Below are positions 1 to 7,985 of a stretch of DNA of 21,467 nucleotides, piece after piece; within the stretch, counting starts at the first letter, position 1, and every line of letters begins with the position of its first letter. The notes under the pieces were generated by a model. It was not told where the DNA came from and searched no databases. It worked only from the letters and a program-made list of their open reading frames with translations. Made by a program: the position numbers and the translations under genes. Origin of the DNA: a virus; IMG/VR virus record IMGVR_UViG_3300032265_002399, positions 1 through 21,467 of that record. One strand, 5' to 3'.

Positions 1-1
1 C

Positions 2-781
2 GGAATGATTACTACTATATTAACCGCTTGTGTTAATGCCAAATATCGATTTGGTCTAACAGGCACACTTGATGGCACCAAAACACATAAACTGGTATTA
101 GAAGGTTTGTTTGGTCCTGTTAAAAAGGTAATCACCACAAAAGAACTGATTGATAAAAATCAATTATCTAAATTTGAAATTAAATGTTTATGCCTTAAAC
201 ATGATGAAGAATCGTGTCGATTAGTTAAAGAAAAATCGACATATCAAGAAGAAATTGAATTTCTCATTTCAAATGAGGCAAGAAATAAATTCATTAAAAA
301 TCTGGCGGTTAGCTTAGGAAAAAATACTTTGATTTTGTTTCAAATGGTTGACAAGCATGGCAGAATCCTGTATGATATGATAAAGGATACAAAAAAGATT
401 GGCAATAGAAAAGTGTTCTTTGTTTATGGCGGTACTGAAACTACCGACAGAGAAGAAATTAGAAGAATTATGGAGATTGAAAATAATGCTATTGTTGTGG
501 CTAGTTTTGGGACTTTTTCTACTGGAATTAACATTAGGAATTTGCATAACATTATTTTTGCAATGCCAACTAAATCAACAATACGCACTTTGCAAAGTAT
601 TGGAAGAGGTTTACGACAAAATGATGGAAAAGAAATAGCCACTTTATATGATATATCGGATGACTTGCGAGTTGGTAAACACATGAACTTTACTTTAAAA
701 CATTTTGTGGAAAGAGTTCGTATATATAATGAGGAGAGCTTTCCTTTTAAAATATACAAAATAGGCTTAAAAAATGGATAA
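2..781 (+). CDS. uvsW: UvsW-type ATP-dependent DNA/RNA helicase, 5' end outside window
   Basis: C-terminal part of a superfamily 2 helicase resembling T4 UvsW, which unwinds branched DNA and R-loops and helps switch the phage from origin-dependent to recombination-dependent replication. The frame is open to the window edge, so the N-terminal part with Walker A and DEAD-box motifs is missing. Numbering from the first ATG at position 5, visible motifs are FGLTGTL (motif III-like, residues 16-22), VASFGTFSTG (motif V, about 165-174) and QSIGRGLR (motif VI, 197-204) with arginines R201 and R204 placed as arginine fingers. The ending, with HFVERVRIYNEE, resembles the UvsW C-terminus. The next gene overlaps its last 8 bases, suggesting co-transcription. 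UvsW identity is confident because of the motifs and the T4-like neighbours; only the fold of the missing half is unseen. Confidence 0.9.
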   Translation, partial: GMITTILTACVNAKYRFGLTGTLDGTKTHKLVLEGLFGPVKKVITTKELIDKNQLSKFEIKCLCLKHDEESCRLVKEKSTYQEEIEFLISNEARNKFIKNLAVSLGKNTLILFQMVDKHGRILYDMIKDTKKIGNRKVFFVYGGTETTDREEIRRIMEIENNAIVVASFGTFSTGINIRNLHNIIFAMPTKSTIRTLQSIGRGLRQNDGKEIATLYDISDDLRVGKHMNFTLKHFVERVRIYNEESFPFKIYKIGLKNG

Positions 782-1151
782 CATTAAAATAATCAAATTA
801 CATAATGGGATAGATTTGATTGCCAATGTTTCTATGAATAATGATCATTATCTTTTAGAAGAACCAATGGAATTTGATTTGGAATATCGTCAGGCTAGTC
901 CTGGTTTAATCATGAGGCATTGGTTACCAGTACAATTATTAAAACAAAATGAAATAGAAATTAAAAATGAAGATGTTCTTTCTGTTTTGGAACCCAATGT
1001 TGATTTTTGTGAATATTATTTAAATACTGTGGAAAAAATTAAAGATTTGTTAAAAGCAAAAAATCTAATGGAATCTATAGATGAAGATGATATGCAAAAC
1101 ATTATGAGTGAATTTAAAGATTTAAGAAATAATGGAGATACACTGCATTAA
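774..1151 (+). CDS. Small phage protein of Sm-like type, paralogue of the gene at 16058
   Basis: A 125-residue protein whose start overlaps the end of uvsW by 8 bases. The first 90 residues follow the pattern KLxNGxxLIAxV, then YLLEEPMEF, then a WLPVQLL strand, an IxIxxxxVLSVLEP strand and FCEYY. The same pattern recurs in the protein at 16058-16369, so the two look like paralogues. The short-strand layout and the LEEP/LENP turn resemble Sm-like beta-barrel proteins of marine T4-like phages; that comparison is from memory. The C-terminal 35 residues are acidic and probably helical. No catalytic residues are evident. If the Sm-like assignment holds, an RNA-binding or assembly role is possible, but function is unknown. 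Confidence 0.75.
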   Translation: MDNIKIIKLHNGIDLIANVSMNNDHYLLEEPMEFDLEYRQASPGLIMRHWLPVQLLKQNEIEIKNEDVLSVLEPNVDFCEYYLNTVEKIKDLLKAKNLMESIDEDDMQNIMSEFKDLRNNGDTLH

Positions 1152-1165
1152 TATTGGTATTCATC

Positions 1166-1195
1166 TTGAAAGCAGGACATAGACGATAATATACT
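1166..1195 (+). promoter_or_regulatory. Sigma-70-type promoter for gene 55
   Basis: TTGAAA at 1166-1171, an 18-base spacer, and TATACT at 1190-1195. The predicted start is near 1202, giving a leader of about 57 bases before the gp55 ATG at 1259. The leader is AT-rich, contains AATATT twice (possible weak hairpin around 1217-1234) and has no clear Shine-Dalgarno. An out-of-frame ATG at 1249 opens a 7-codon reading frame that overlaps the gp55 start. This would let the host polymerase transcribe the late sigma gene. Confidence 0.55.
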
Positions 1196-1258
1196 TTTGT
1201 CAAGCACAAGTCAAGCAATATTGTGGTAAATATTTAAATAAAGAAAAGATGAATAATT

Positions 1259-1801
1259 ATGGCAACAACTAAAAAACCTAAGCAATATGTGAACAACGCT
1301 GATTTTTTAAAAGCACTTGTTGATTATAAAGAAGGATGTAAGAAGGCCAAGAAAGAAAAAACTGAACCTCCTCCTATTCCTAATTATATTGGTGAATGCT
1401 TTATGAAAATAGCAGAAGGTTTATCACATAAACCAAACTTTATTAACTATACCTATCGTGATGAAATGATATCGGATGGCATTGAAAATTGCCTGATGTA
1501 TTTCAACAACTTTGATCCTACCAAATCCAAAAATCCTTTTGCTTACTTTACGCAGATAATTTATTATGCTTTCCTCCGTAGAATACAAAAAGAAAAAAAA
1601 CAGACTTATGTGAAATACAAAGCCACAGAACAAATGGGTATTATGGATGAATTTGAATTGTTAGAATTTGAAGATGGCACCTCACGACAGTTTGAACTTT
1701 ATGACAATATTGCCGAATTCATTGAAACCTATGAAGAAGCTAAAGAAAATAAAAAAGTGGCAAAGAAGCCAAAAGGGATTGAAAAGTTCTTAGACGAGTG
1801 A
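1259..1801 (+). CDS. 55: gp55-like sigma factor for late transcription
   Basis: A 180-residue protein, close to the 185 of T4 gp55, the small sigma-70-related factor that directs host RNA polymerase to late promoters. The YVNNADFLKALVDYK stretch near the N-terminus, IAEGLSHKPNF, the MISDGIENCLMYFNNFD helix and the NPFAYFTQIIYYAFLRRIQKEKK stretch (read in parts) match the sigma region 2 core of gp55. The last eight residues, GIEKFLDE, correspond in position and character to the hydrophobic/acidic tail through which T4 gp55 binds the gp45 clamp, so clamp-activated late transcription is expected. The chosen ATG aligns with the T4 start, although no good ribosome site precedes it. Its own promoter lies at 1166-1195. 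Identity is confident. Confidence 0.92.
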   Translation: MATTKKPKQYVNNADFLKALVDYKEGCKKAKKEKTEPPPIPNYIGECFMKIAEGLSHKPNFINYTYRDEMISDGIENCLMYFNNFDPTKSKNPFAYFTQIIYYAFLRRIQKEKKQTYVKYKATEQMGIMDEFELLEFEDGTSRQFELYDNIAEFIETYEEAKENKKVAKKPKGIEKFLDE

Positions 1802-1807
1802 TATAAT
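1779..1807 (+). promoter_or_regulatory. Sigma-70-type promoter for gene 47, predicted leaderless transcript
   Basis: TTGAAA at 1779-1784, a 17-base spacer, and TATAAT at 1802-1807. It straddles the stop codon of gene 55. A start 7 bases after the -10 box would fall at about 1814, three bases before the gene 47 ATG at 1817. No Shine-Dalgarno sequence precedes that ATG, which agrees with a leaderless or nearly leaderless mRNA. Confidence 0.65.
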
Positions 1808-1816
1808 AATTAGATT

Positions 1817-2887
1817 ATGAAAATTGCAATTATAACTGACCAGCATTTTGGAGCAAGAAATGACTCCACACATTTTTTAGATTATTATGAGAAATTTTAT
1901 CGAGATACTTTCTTTCCCGTTCTAGATTCAAATGGTATTGATACCGTTCTTATTCTTGGTGATACTTTTGACCGAAGAAAATACATAAATTTTTATTCAT
2001 ATAAACGATCACGAGAAATGTTTTTTGATAAGTTATATGATAAAAAAATAAAAGTATTCATGTTGGCAGGTAATCACGATACCTATTTTAAAAACACCAA
2101 TGACGTTAATTCAGTTAATTTATTATTAGGTGAGTATACCAATATTGAAGTAATAGATTCACCAAAAACAATCGCCGTTAAGGATACGGATATCTGTATG
2201 CTTCCTTGGATATGTGCAGAAAATTACGAACAATCAATGTTGGAAATTAAAAACACATCAGCCAATATTTGTATGGGACATTTGGACATTTCTGGATTTC
2301 AAATGCATCGAGGATTGACTTCCAATGAAGGATTAGACCAAACAATATTCAATCGTTTTGATATGGTTTTTAGTGGCCACTTTCATCATCGATCCAGTAG
2401 CAACAATATATACTATCTCGGCAATCCATACGAACTCACTTGGCAAGATTACAATGATCCTAGAGGATTTCATTTATTTGATTTGTCTGACCGCACTTTG
2501 GACTTTATTAAAAATACCAATGTGATGTTTCACCGTATTGTTTATGATGATCGTGAACAAACTATTACTGAAATTACCAATAAAAATTTAAGCAAATATA
2601 CCAATACTTATGTTAAAGTTGTGGTATTAAACAAAACCAATCCTTATTTGTTTGATAAGTTTATGAATAACTTGTATGCCGTCAGTCCTCTTGATATTAC
2701 CATTGCTGAGGACTTTACTGACTTGACAGAAGGCGTAGAAGATGATATACTAGATCAAGCAGAAGATACGGTCACAATAATTAATAAATTTGTGGATGGT
2801 ATTAAAGAAGAACACATTGACAACTCTCGGCTAAAAACAGTATTGCGTGAACTATATGTCGAGGCATTAAACCAAGAACAGGCATGA
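1817..2887 (+). CDS. 47: gp47 recombination nuclease subunit (Mre11/SbcD family)
   Basis: A 356-residue calcineurin-like metallophosphoesterase, the nuclease half of the gp46/gp47 complex that resects DNA ends for recombination-dependent replication and degrades host DNA. Metal-binding motifs are in order: DQH (D8, H10), GDTFDRR (D49, D52), GNHD (85-88), GHLD (154-157) and GHFHH (187-191). T4 gp47 has 339 residues. The C-terminal part is acidic and probably forms the contact with gp46. The stop overlaps the gene 46 start in an ATGA arrangement, giving coupled translation of the two subunits. The start has no Shine-Dalgarno but sits 10 bases after a TATAAT box. Identity is very confident. Confidence 0.95.
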   Translation: MKIAIITDQHFGARNDSTHFLDYYEKFYRDTFFPVLDSNGIDTVLILGDTFDRRKYINFYSYKRSREMFFDKLYDKKIKVFMLAGNHDTYFKNTNDVNSVNLLLGEYTNIEVIDSPKTIAVKDTDICMLPWICAENYEQSMLEIKNTSANICMGHLDISGFQMHRGLTSNEGLDQTIFNRFDMVFSGHFHHRSSSNNIYYLGNPYELTWQDYNDPRGFHLFDLSDRTLDFIKNTNVMFHRIVYDDREQTITEITNKNLSKYTNTYVKVVVLNKTNPYLFDKFMNNLYAVSPLDITIAEDFTDLTEGVEDDILDQAEDTVTIINKFVDGIKEEHIDNSRLKTVLRELYVEALNQEQA

Positions 2888-4599
2888 TTATATTCCAAAA
2901 GGTCAGATGGCGTAATTTTTTAAGCACCGGCGCAGCATTTACCGAAATCAATTTTCAAAAATCTCCAAACACACTCATTATTGGCAACAATGGTGCAGGT
3001 AAGTCCACTATATTGGACGCTTTGTGTTTTGGTTTGTTTGGTAAACCATTTCGTAAAATCAATAAACCACAACTATTAAATTCTATCAACCAAAAAGATT
3101 GTGTTGTTGAGATTGAATTTTCTATTGGTAAAAAACAATATAAAATTATTCGTGGTATTAAACCAAATATATTTGAAATCTATTGTAATGATATTCTTGT
3201 CAACCAAGATGCTGCCTCTAAAGATTACCAAGAAATTTTAGAAAAGAACCTTCTTAAATTAAACTTTAAATCATTTACTCAGGTAGTTATTCTTGGTTCA
3301 GCTTCTTTCGTTCCTTTTATGCAATTGAGTCCTTCTGACCGAAGAACCATCATAGAAGATTTGTTAGACATTGGTATCTTTTCATCAATGAATAGTTTGG
3401 TCAAAACCAAAATGTCTGAAATTAAAGATGCCAACATAAAGAACAAATATGAAATGGATTTAACTACCGAAAGAATTAATTTTCAGAAGCAAAGTATTGA
3501 GGACCACAAAACTCGATCAAATGAAGAAATTGAAAAGAAAAAAACAGAAGTTTTAACAAATATAAATCAAACTTTTACTCTACAAAAAGATATTGAATTA
3601 ATCCAAAAACACATTGATATTCTTCAGAAAAAAATTGAAAATAAAATTTCTGTAGAAAAGAAAAGTAGGAAGTTGTTGCAGTTAGAATCAAAAATTGAAA
3701 CCAACATTAAAAAAAATGAAAAGGACATAGCATTCTATGAAGAACACGACAATTGCCCAACCTGTAAACAAACCATCGATGGAGAATTCAAAATCGAACA
3801 GGTCAATGAAAGAAAAAACAAAGTCACTACTCAACGGCAAGGCCTTGAGGAAATTGCAACACAGATTGCTCAAACAAACAGCAGAATAGAAGAAATACAC
3901 GGCATAATTAAACACATCACCGAACACAACAACGAAATTGTTAAACACAATTCTACCGTTAATGCTATTAACAAATATATCAATAAACTCCAAAGAGAAA
4001 TTGAAGAACTTAAAAATAGAAAAGATAATTTGGAAGAAGAAAATGCAAAGCTCAAAGAGTTGCGTGATCAACTATTAGAATTGTCGGATAAACAAGAACA
4101 ATTGGCAACCGAAAAACAATATTATGAGTTTGCTGGTAATCTTTTAAAAGATACTGGTATTAAGACAAAAATTATCAAACAATATTTACCAATTATGAAT
4201 AAATTGATTAATAAGTATTTGACTGCAATGGACTTCTTTGTAAACTTTAACATCAATGAATCCTTTGAAGAAACAATCAAGAGTAGACACCGTGATGAAT
4301 TTAGTTATTCCAATTTTTCAGAAGGTGAGAAAATGCGTATTGATTTGGCACTATTATTCACTTGGCGTCAGATTGCTAAATTGAAAAATTCAACAAACAC
4401 CAACTTGTTGATTTTAGATGAAGTGTTTGATTCTTCTTTGGATGGTGTTGGTACTGATGAATTTTTAAAATTAATTTATGAAATGGGAACAGAATCTAAT
4501 GTGTTTATTATTTCACACAAAGGCGATCAATTATTTGATAAATTCCGGAGCGTAATCCGATTTGAGAAACATAACAATTTTAGTAGGATATCAACATGA
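2884..4599 (+). CDS. 46: gp46 recombination nuclease ATPase (Rad50/SbcC family)
   Basis: A 571-residue SMC-like ATPase, partner of gp47. Walker A is GNNGAGKST at residues 34-42. A long coiled coil with many K, E and N residues fills about residues 180-420 and carries a CPTC zinc hook (C291, C294) at its apex. The ABC signature FSEGEK lies at 478-483 and Walker B LLILDEVFD near 508-516, with D512 and E513 as catalytic acids, followed by IISHKGDQ with the switch histidine. Length is close to T4 gp46 (560). The start overlaps the gene 47 stop by 4 bases (ATGA) and its own stop overlaps the deformylase start likewise. All expected functional residues are present. Confidence 0.95.
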   Translation: MIIFQKVRWRNFLSTGAAFTEINFQKSPNTLIIGNNGAGKSTILDALCFGLFGKPFRKINKPQLLNSINQKDCVVEIEFSIGKKQYKIIRGIKPNIFEIYCNDILVNQDAASKDYQEILEKNLLKLNFKSFTQVVILGSASFVPFMQLSPSDRRTIIEDLLDIGIFSSMNSLVKTKMSEIKDANIKNKYEMDLTTERINFQKQSIEDHKTRSNEEIEKKKTEVLTNINQTFTLQKDIELIQKHIDILQKKIENKISVEKKSRKLLQLESKIETNIKKNEKDIAFYEEHDNCPTCKQTIDGEFKIEQVNERKNKVTTQRQGLEEIATQIAQTNSRIEEIHGIIKHITEHNNEIVKHNSTVNAINKYINKLQREIEELKNRKDNLEEENAKLKELRDQLLELSDKQEQLATEKQYYEFAGNLLKDTGIKTKIIKQYLPIMNKLINKYLTAMDFFVNFNINESFEETIKSRHRDEFSYSNFSEGEKMRIDLALLFTWRQIAKLKNSTNTNLLILDEVFDSSLDGVGTDEFLKLIYEMGTESNVFIISHKGDQLFDKFRSVIRFEKHNNFSRIST

Positions 4600-5168
4600 G
4601 TGAAATCATTAAATTTAATACGGAAGAATTAGCAAAAAATCCTTCAACATTAACACAACAAATACCAATTTTTGATTTGGTTCCAGAAAAGCATCCTGTT
4701 TTAAAACAAGTTTTGTCGGATTTTGATTTTAGTAATCCTCCTGTAAATCCAAATGAGTTTGCATCCTCATTGGTGGAAACTTGTAAAATTCATAAAGGTT
4801 ATGGTCTATCTGCCAACCAATGCGGATTTACCCATCGTGTGTTCGTGATGGGTGCTGGTGATGATTTTGTGGCATTTTTTAATCCAAAAATTTTGGCTTC
4901 TTCTGGTGAGGCACACATGGTTGAAGGTTGTTTATCTTTTCCATTCTTAGGATTAAGAATTACAAGGCCAGCAAATATTGATGTTGAATATCAAGATTTT
5001 AATGGTATCAAAAGAACGGCAACTTATCATGGCATATCTGCTCGTTGTTTCCTTCACGAGCTTGATCATTTGAATGGAATCGTGTATACTAGTCGATGTA
5101 AGCCAATGGCTTTAGAACAAGGTAACAAAAAGCGTAATAAAATTATGAAAAATTTGAGAATCCGTTAA
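4596..5168 (+). CDS. pdf: Peptide deformylase
   Basis: A 190-residue metalloenzyme that removes the formyl group from the N-terminal methionine of new proteins. All three family motifs are intact: GYGLSANQ (68-75), EGCLS with metal ligand C112, and HELDH with H154, catalytic E155 and H158. About 35-40 residues precede the usual start of the fold. Deformylase is a known host-derived metabolic gene in aquatic T4-like phages, where it is thought to keep protein maturation going during infection. It sits downstream of gene 46 with an ATGA overlap and an AGGA ribosome site 7 bases before its ATG, and its stop overlaps the next start (TAATG). An active enzyme is expected. Confidence 0.93.
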   Translation: MSEIIKFNTEELAKNPSTLTQQIPIFDLVPEKHPVLKQVLSDFDFSNPPVNPNEFASSLVETCKIHKGYGLSANQCGFTHRVFVMGAGDDFVAFFNPKILASSGEAHMVEGCLSFPFLGLRITRPANIDVEYQDFNGIKRTATYHGISARCFLHELDHLNGIVYTSRCKPMALEQGNKKRNKIMKNLRIR

Positions 5169-6433
5169 TGGCAACACCAATTGAATTTGTAGAAAATCAA
5201 TGGCAAAAATGGTCAGAAGCCAATCCTGTCGAAAAGTTTGAACATATTGATGAAGAATCGATGAAAGAAAAACTCATCGAGGACTTAACTTATGCTTCTC
5301 AGATGGATGTTCGTGAGTATACTTTATATCAAAAATGGTGTGAGGTAAAGGAAAGATATCCTGTTCAAGAAGTGTCTACGTTATTTGGTGATGATATTCA
5401 GATGGTTGATCCTGAACAAAACAAATTGGTTGATAAAGTTAAAAAGAACTTTTGGGTACCACAAAGTCCTGATGACTTTGAAAACCTTAAACCTAAAATG
5501 GTTCTTTCAAATGGTCCTGATGCCGAAAGATGGAATGCCATTCGTACCTTTTCTTCTACAATGAAGAATAATTCTAACATTGGCCGTAATCTATTTTATG
5601 TTTTAACTGATGAAGTAACTGGTAAGTACCTTGGTGTTATCTGTATCTCCTCTGACTTCTTGGACTTAACTCCAAGAGATAATGCAATCGGATGGTCGAG
5701 AGATGTTAAAACACAGCAACACATGATTAATCATACAGCAATTGGATCCACCATCGTTCCGTTACAACCCCTTGGTTATAATTACATGGGTGGTAAATTA
5801 CTGGCACTAATGTGTTTATCGGATACAGTTCAAGCAGATTGGAAAAGGCAATATGGCGACACTCTTGTTGGCGTTACTACAACGTCATTATATGGAAAAA
5901 CAAAAGCTGGGGGCCTTTCGCAGTATGATGGTCTTGAGCATTGGAATCCTATGGGCTTTTCTTCTGGCTCGGTCGCTTTCGAACCATCGAGAGCAACTAA
6001 AAAATTAGTATTCGATTGGATCAAAGAAAATCATACTCGTAAATATTTTGAATGGTGGGAAGCCAAAAATCCACAAGGTCTTCCACTCAAGCGTGACCAC
6101 AAGAATCGTTCCTTAAATTTTGCATATTCTAAGTTACAGATACCAAAAGAATTGATTCGTACCGAACATCAACGTGGAATTTATTTTAGTCCACTATACA
6201 ATAACACTAATGAATTTCTCCGTAAGGAGATTACAGATTCGGAACTGGTAAAGTCATTTGATACCAGCGAAGAAGCTTTGGCAAACATTTGGAAAACCAA
6301 ATATGCCAAAGGTAGAATCAGGCAATTACAGAAAAAGAATAATGTTTCATATGAAACCCTTTTCTATGATGACTTGATTTGGTTATCTTGGGAAGAAACC
6401 AAAGCCAAATATTTACCACAAGTTGGTAGATAA
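5168..6433 (+). CDS. DUF4338-like protein, related to Druantia DruA (tentative)
   Basis: A 421-residue protein of unsure function. The central part, residues about 140-250, reads like DUF4338, the family of DruA from Druantia anti-phage systems: NLFYVL, then YLGVICISSDF, then RDNAIGW (170-176), an N-H-T-A-I-G strand, a segment rich in L and G ending GGKLLALM, and a W-x6-YGDTLVG block (Y229, G230, D231) followed by TTTSLYGK. The RDxAIGW and W...YGD...V elements are what I recognise; the usual GT-Y-AANW ending is not obvious. The flanking N- and C-terminal thirds are not recognised. It begins in a TAATG overlap with the deformylase, so it belongs to the 47-46-pdf operon rather than to a defence island. 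The role might be acting on DNA or countering host defence, but that is inference. Confidence 0.55.
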   Translation: MATPIEFVENQWQKWSEANPVEKFEHIDEESMKEKLIEDLTYASQMDVREYTLYQKWCEVKERYPVQEVSTLFGDDIQMVDPEQNKLVDKVKKNFWVPQSPDDFENLKPKMVLSNGPDAERWNAIRTFSSTMKNNSNIGRNLFYVLTDEVTGKYLGVICISSDFLDLTPRDNAIGWSRDVKTQQHMINHTAIGSTIVPLQPLGYNYMGGKLLALMCLSDTVQADWKRQYGDTLVGVTTTSLYGKTKAGGLSQYDGLEHWNPMGFSSGSVAFEPSRATKKLVFDWIKENHTRKYFEWWEAKNPQGLPLKRDHKNRSLNFAYSKLQIPKELIRTEHQRGIYFSPLYNNTNEFLRKEITDSELVKSFDTSEEALANIWKTKYAKGRIRQLQKKNNVSYETLFYDDLIWLSWEETKAKYLPQVGR

Positions 6434-6449
6434 TTGTTGTGAACCGCTG

Positions 6450-6467
6450 TGTTGGTAGTAACCAACA
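6450..6467. repeat. Perfect 7-4-7 inverted repeat upstream of the ParB-like gene
   Basis: TGTTGGT-AGTA-ACCAACA, 18 bases, in the 59-base gap between two genes and ending 25 bases before the ATG at 6493. A second, outer complementary pair (GTTGT at 6436-6440 and ACAAC at 6470-6474) could extend it as an RNA or cruciform structure with an internal loop. No T-run follows, so it is not a standard terminator. It may be an operator, a ParB-type binding site or an mRNA structure. Confidence 0.6.
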
Positions 6468-6492
6468 TTACAACCTGAAATAAGGAAATAAA

Positions 6493-7602
6493 ATGAAAAT
6501 TGATTTAAATATAGAAACATCTTTAAAGAATTGTCCGCCAAGTAAAAATCCGGCATTAAAGAACATTCCAGCCGCCGAATTGAAAAACATTATACACGTT
6601 GGTCGAAAAAGGATCGATGTTAATAATGTAACATATAAAGTGGAAGACCAAACGAGAGAATTAAAAGTTGTGCAAGAAAGCGTTGCACCAATTAAAATTT
6701 CTTTTGATTTAAATGGTTTTATTCATACCGAATATCCTCCTGTTGTTGTTGAAGATTCCAATAAACCTGGCCACTATTTTGGAATTATAGGACACACAAG
6801 AGACCAAGCAATTAAACAGTTAAATATTGAGTTTATGATGTATGATGTATATCAATTTAATTCTCCTTTGTCCAGGAGATATTTTAATAACATTTCAAAC
6901 CAAGAACATACTCCTAAAAATCCACATACAAAAACCGATATCATTTTTCAAACACTACAAGCAATTGATTTTGAAGAATTAACTAATACCGAAGATAAGA
7001 TTATGGAATTTATTGATGTGGTTGCTTCAGATAAATCTAAGAAAGAACGAAAATCAATCTACAAAGGTGTTCGAGAAAGGAAATCTGAATATGCAAATTT
7101 GGCCACATATCATTGTGGTAATGGTTTAAATTCAACGGTTGAAGCTGCAAAGAAATTTAATATTCCATACAAAGGTATGTCCGGACATCCAACCACAGGA
7201 AAAATTGGTTATATTCCACCTTATGCGGATCCAATTACAAATTTTGCAGCTTCTAAAAAATTATTAAAAACGCATGGTTGGCAGCCTGTGTATTTTACAT
7301 TTTATATTCCTAAACCTCAACCTGAACCCGCTTTAACAAAACAAAGGTGTTCTTGGGAAGATGAATTTGATTCTGCCGTAAAAGATGAAGCCGAATGGAT
7401 CCAAATGGTAATGAATCAATTAGGCCACGATGTAGATTTGAAAAAGATTATTAATGTTTTACCTTGGACAAAAAACAATTGGCTTCCATGTAATTTGGAT
7501 CCCGTTGCTCAAAAGGGTGGCAAACCAAAAGAAGAAACCATTGTTAACAAATATGGTAATCCTGTTGGTGATAGTGCCAAAATCATTAAATTTGGTACTT
7601 AA
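6493..7602 (+). CDS. Protein with ParB-like N-terminal region, function unknown
   Basis: A 369-residue protein. Residues about 68-160 follow the ParB/sulfiredoxin-fold pattern: a strand with DLNG, then YPPVVV, a GIIGHTRDQAIKQLN stretch matching the usual G-x-x-R-x-x-A motif, two short strands, then a NxxxxxPxxPHTKTDII helix where ParB proteins have their second conserved box. The rest is unrecognised; it contains a helix rich in K and E (170-200), a NPxG-poor middle with CGNG, and a proline-rich hinge (PKPQPEPA near 275). Start chosen by a clear AAGGAA site 6 bases upstream. ParB-like domains occur in partition proteins, nucleases and DNA modification enzymes, so no reaction can be assigned. 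It follows the DUF4338-like gene and a palindrome at 6450. Confidence 0.5.
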   Translation: MKIDLNIETSLKNCPPSKNPALKNIPAAELKNIIHVGRKRIDVNNVTYKVEDQTRELKVVQESVAPIKISFDLNGFIHTEYPPVVVEDSNKPGHYFGIIGHTRDQAIKQLNIEFMMYDVYQFNSPLSRRYFNNISNQEHTPKNPHTKTDIIFQTLQAIDFEELTNTEDKIMEFIDVVASDKSKKERKSIYKGVRERKSEYANLATYHCGNGLNSTVEAAKKFNIPYKGMSGHPTTGKIGYIPPYADPITNFAASKKLLKTHGWQPVYFTFYIPKPQPEPALTKQRCSWEDEFDSAVKDEAEWIQMVMNQLGHDVDLKKIINVLPWTKNNWLPCNLDPVAQKGGKPKEETIVNKYGNPVGDSAKIIKFGT

Positions 7603-7623
7603 TAAAGTATACCACACATTAAC

Positions 7624-7653
7624 TTGACAAACACACATACATAATGATATGAT
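7624..7653 (+). promoter_or_regulatory. Sigma-70-type promoter for the winged-helix gene
   Basis: TTGACA at 7624-7629, 18-base spacer, TATGAT at 7648-7653. The predicted start near 7660 gives a leader of about 46 bases. It lies in the 103-base gap between the ParB-like gene and the winged-helix gene. Confidence 0.65.
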
Positions 7654-7660
7654 GTGAGAA

Positions 7661-7675
7661 CTTGCATTACGCAAG
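7661..7675 (+). promoter_or_regulatory. Leader hairpin in the winged-helix gene mRNA
   Basis: CTTGC-ATTAC-GCAAG, a 5-base-pair stem with a 5-base loop, at the very 5' end of the predicted transcript and followed shortly by GATTTTTTAA. It could act as a weak attenuator, as a stabilising 5' stem, or as a dyad operator overlapping the transcription start. The role is inferred only from position. Confidence 0.4.
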
Positions 7676-7705
7676 GATTTTTTAACTTTACTATGGAGTA
7701 TTATT

Positions 7706-7975
7706 ATGAGCAAGAATTTATCTGCTAAAGAAAAGATGTTAGCCGCTTTGTCAAAACAAGAAGGTTATAACACTTTTACTGTCAAACAAGCACAACGCCG
7801 TTTTGGCATTACCAATGTTACAGCACGCATTGACGAACTCCGTCAAGAAGGTCATGTAATTTACACCAACAAGAAAACTGTTGATGGTAAGAAAGTTGCT
7901 TTCTATCGTATGGGTAAACCAACCAAATCTTTGGTTAAGGCTGCTTTAAAATCTGGTTATTCTTTGAGTGCCTAA
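7706..7975 (+). CDS. Small winged-helix DNA-binding protein
   Basis: An 89-residue basic protein. Residues 20-70 form a winged helix: FTVKQAQRRFGITNVTARI is the helix-turn-helix, DELRQEGHVIYT leads into the wing, and a lysine-rich hairpin (NKKTVDGKKVAFYRM) is the wing. This matches a family of small phage DNA-binding proteins with the A-x-x-RFGI-x-N-x-x-ARI-x-ELR pattern. GGAG at 7695-7698 lies 7 bases before the ATG. It is a monocistronic unit with its own promoter (7624) and a strong terminator (7986), which suggests a high, independently timed level. It could be a regulator or nucleoid-type protein; its targets are unknown. Palindromes at 6450 and 15589 are candidate binding sites by speculation only. 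Confidence 0.75.
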   Translation: MSKNLSAKEKMLAALSKQEGYNTFTVKQAQRRFGITNVTARIDELRQEGHVIYTNKKTVDGKKVAFYRMGKPTKSLVKAALKSGYSLSA

Positions 7976-7985
7976 GTTGTAAGTG

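Noticed and set aside
1233-1240. TTTAAATA octamer before gene 55 as a late promoter (also at 12886-12893)
   Set aside because: The same octamer occurs inside several coding regions (for example near 6503, 9213 and 21006), so it is AT-rich background rather than a specific signal.
3688-4071. Minus-strand 127-codon frame within gene 46
   Set aside because: It is the mirror of the lysine/glutamate-rich coiled coil, giving an artificial phenylalanine-rich peptide; no start signals.
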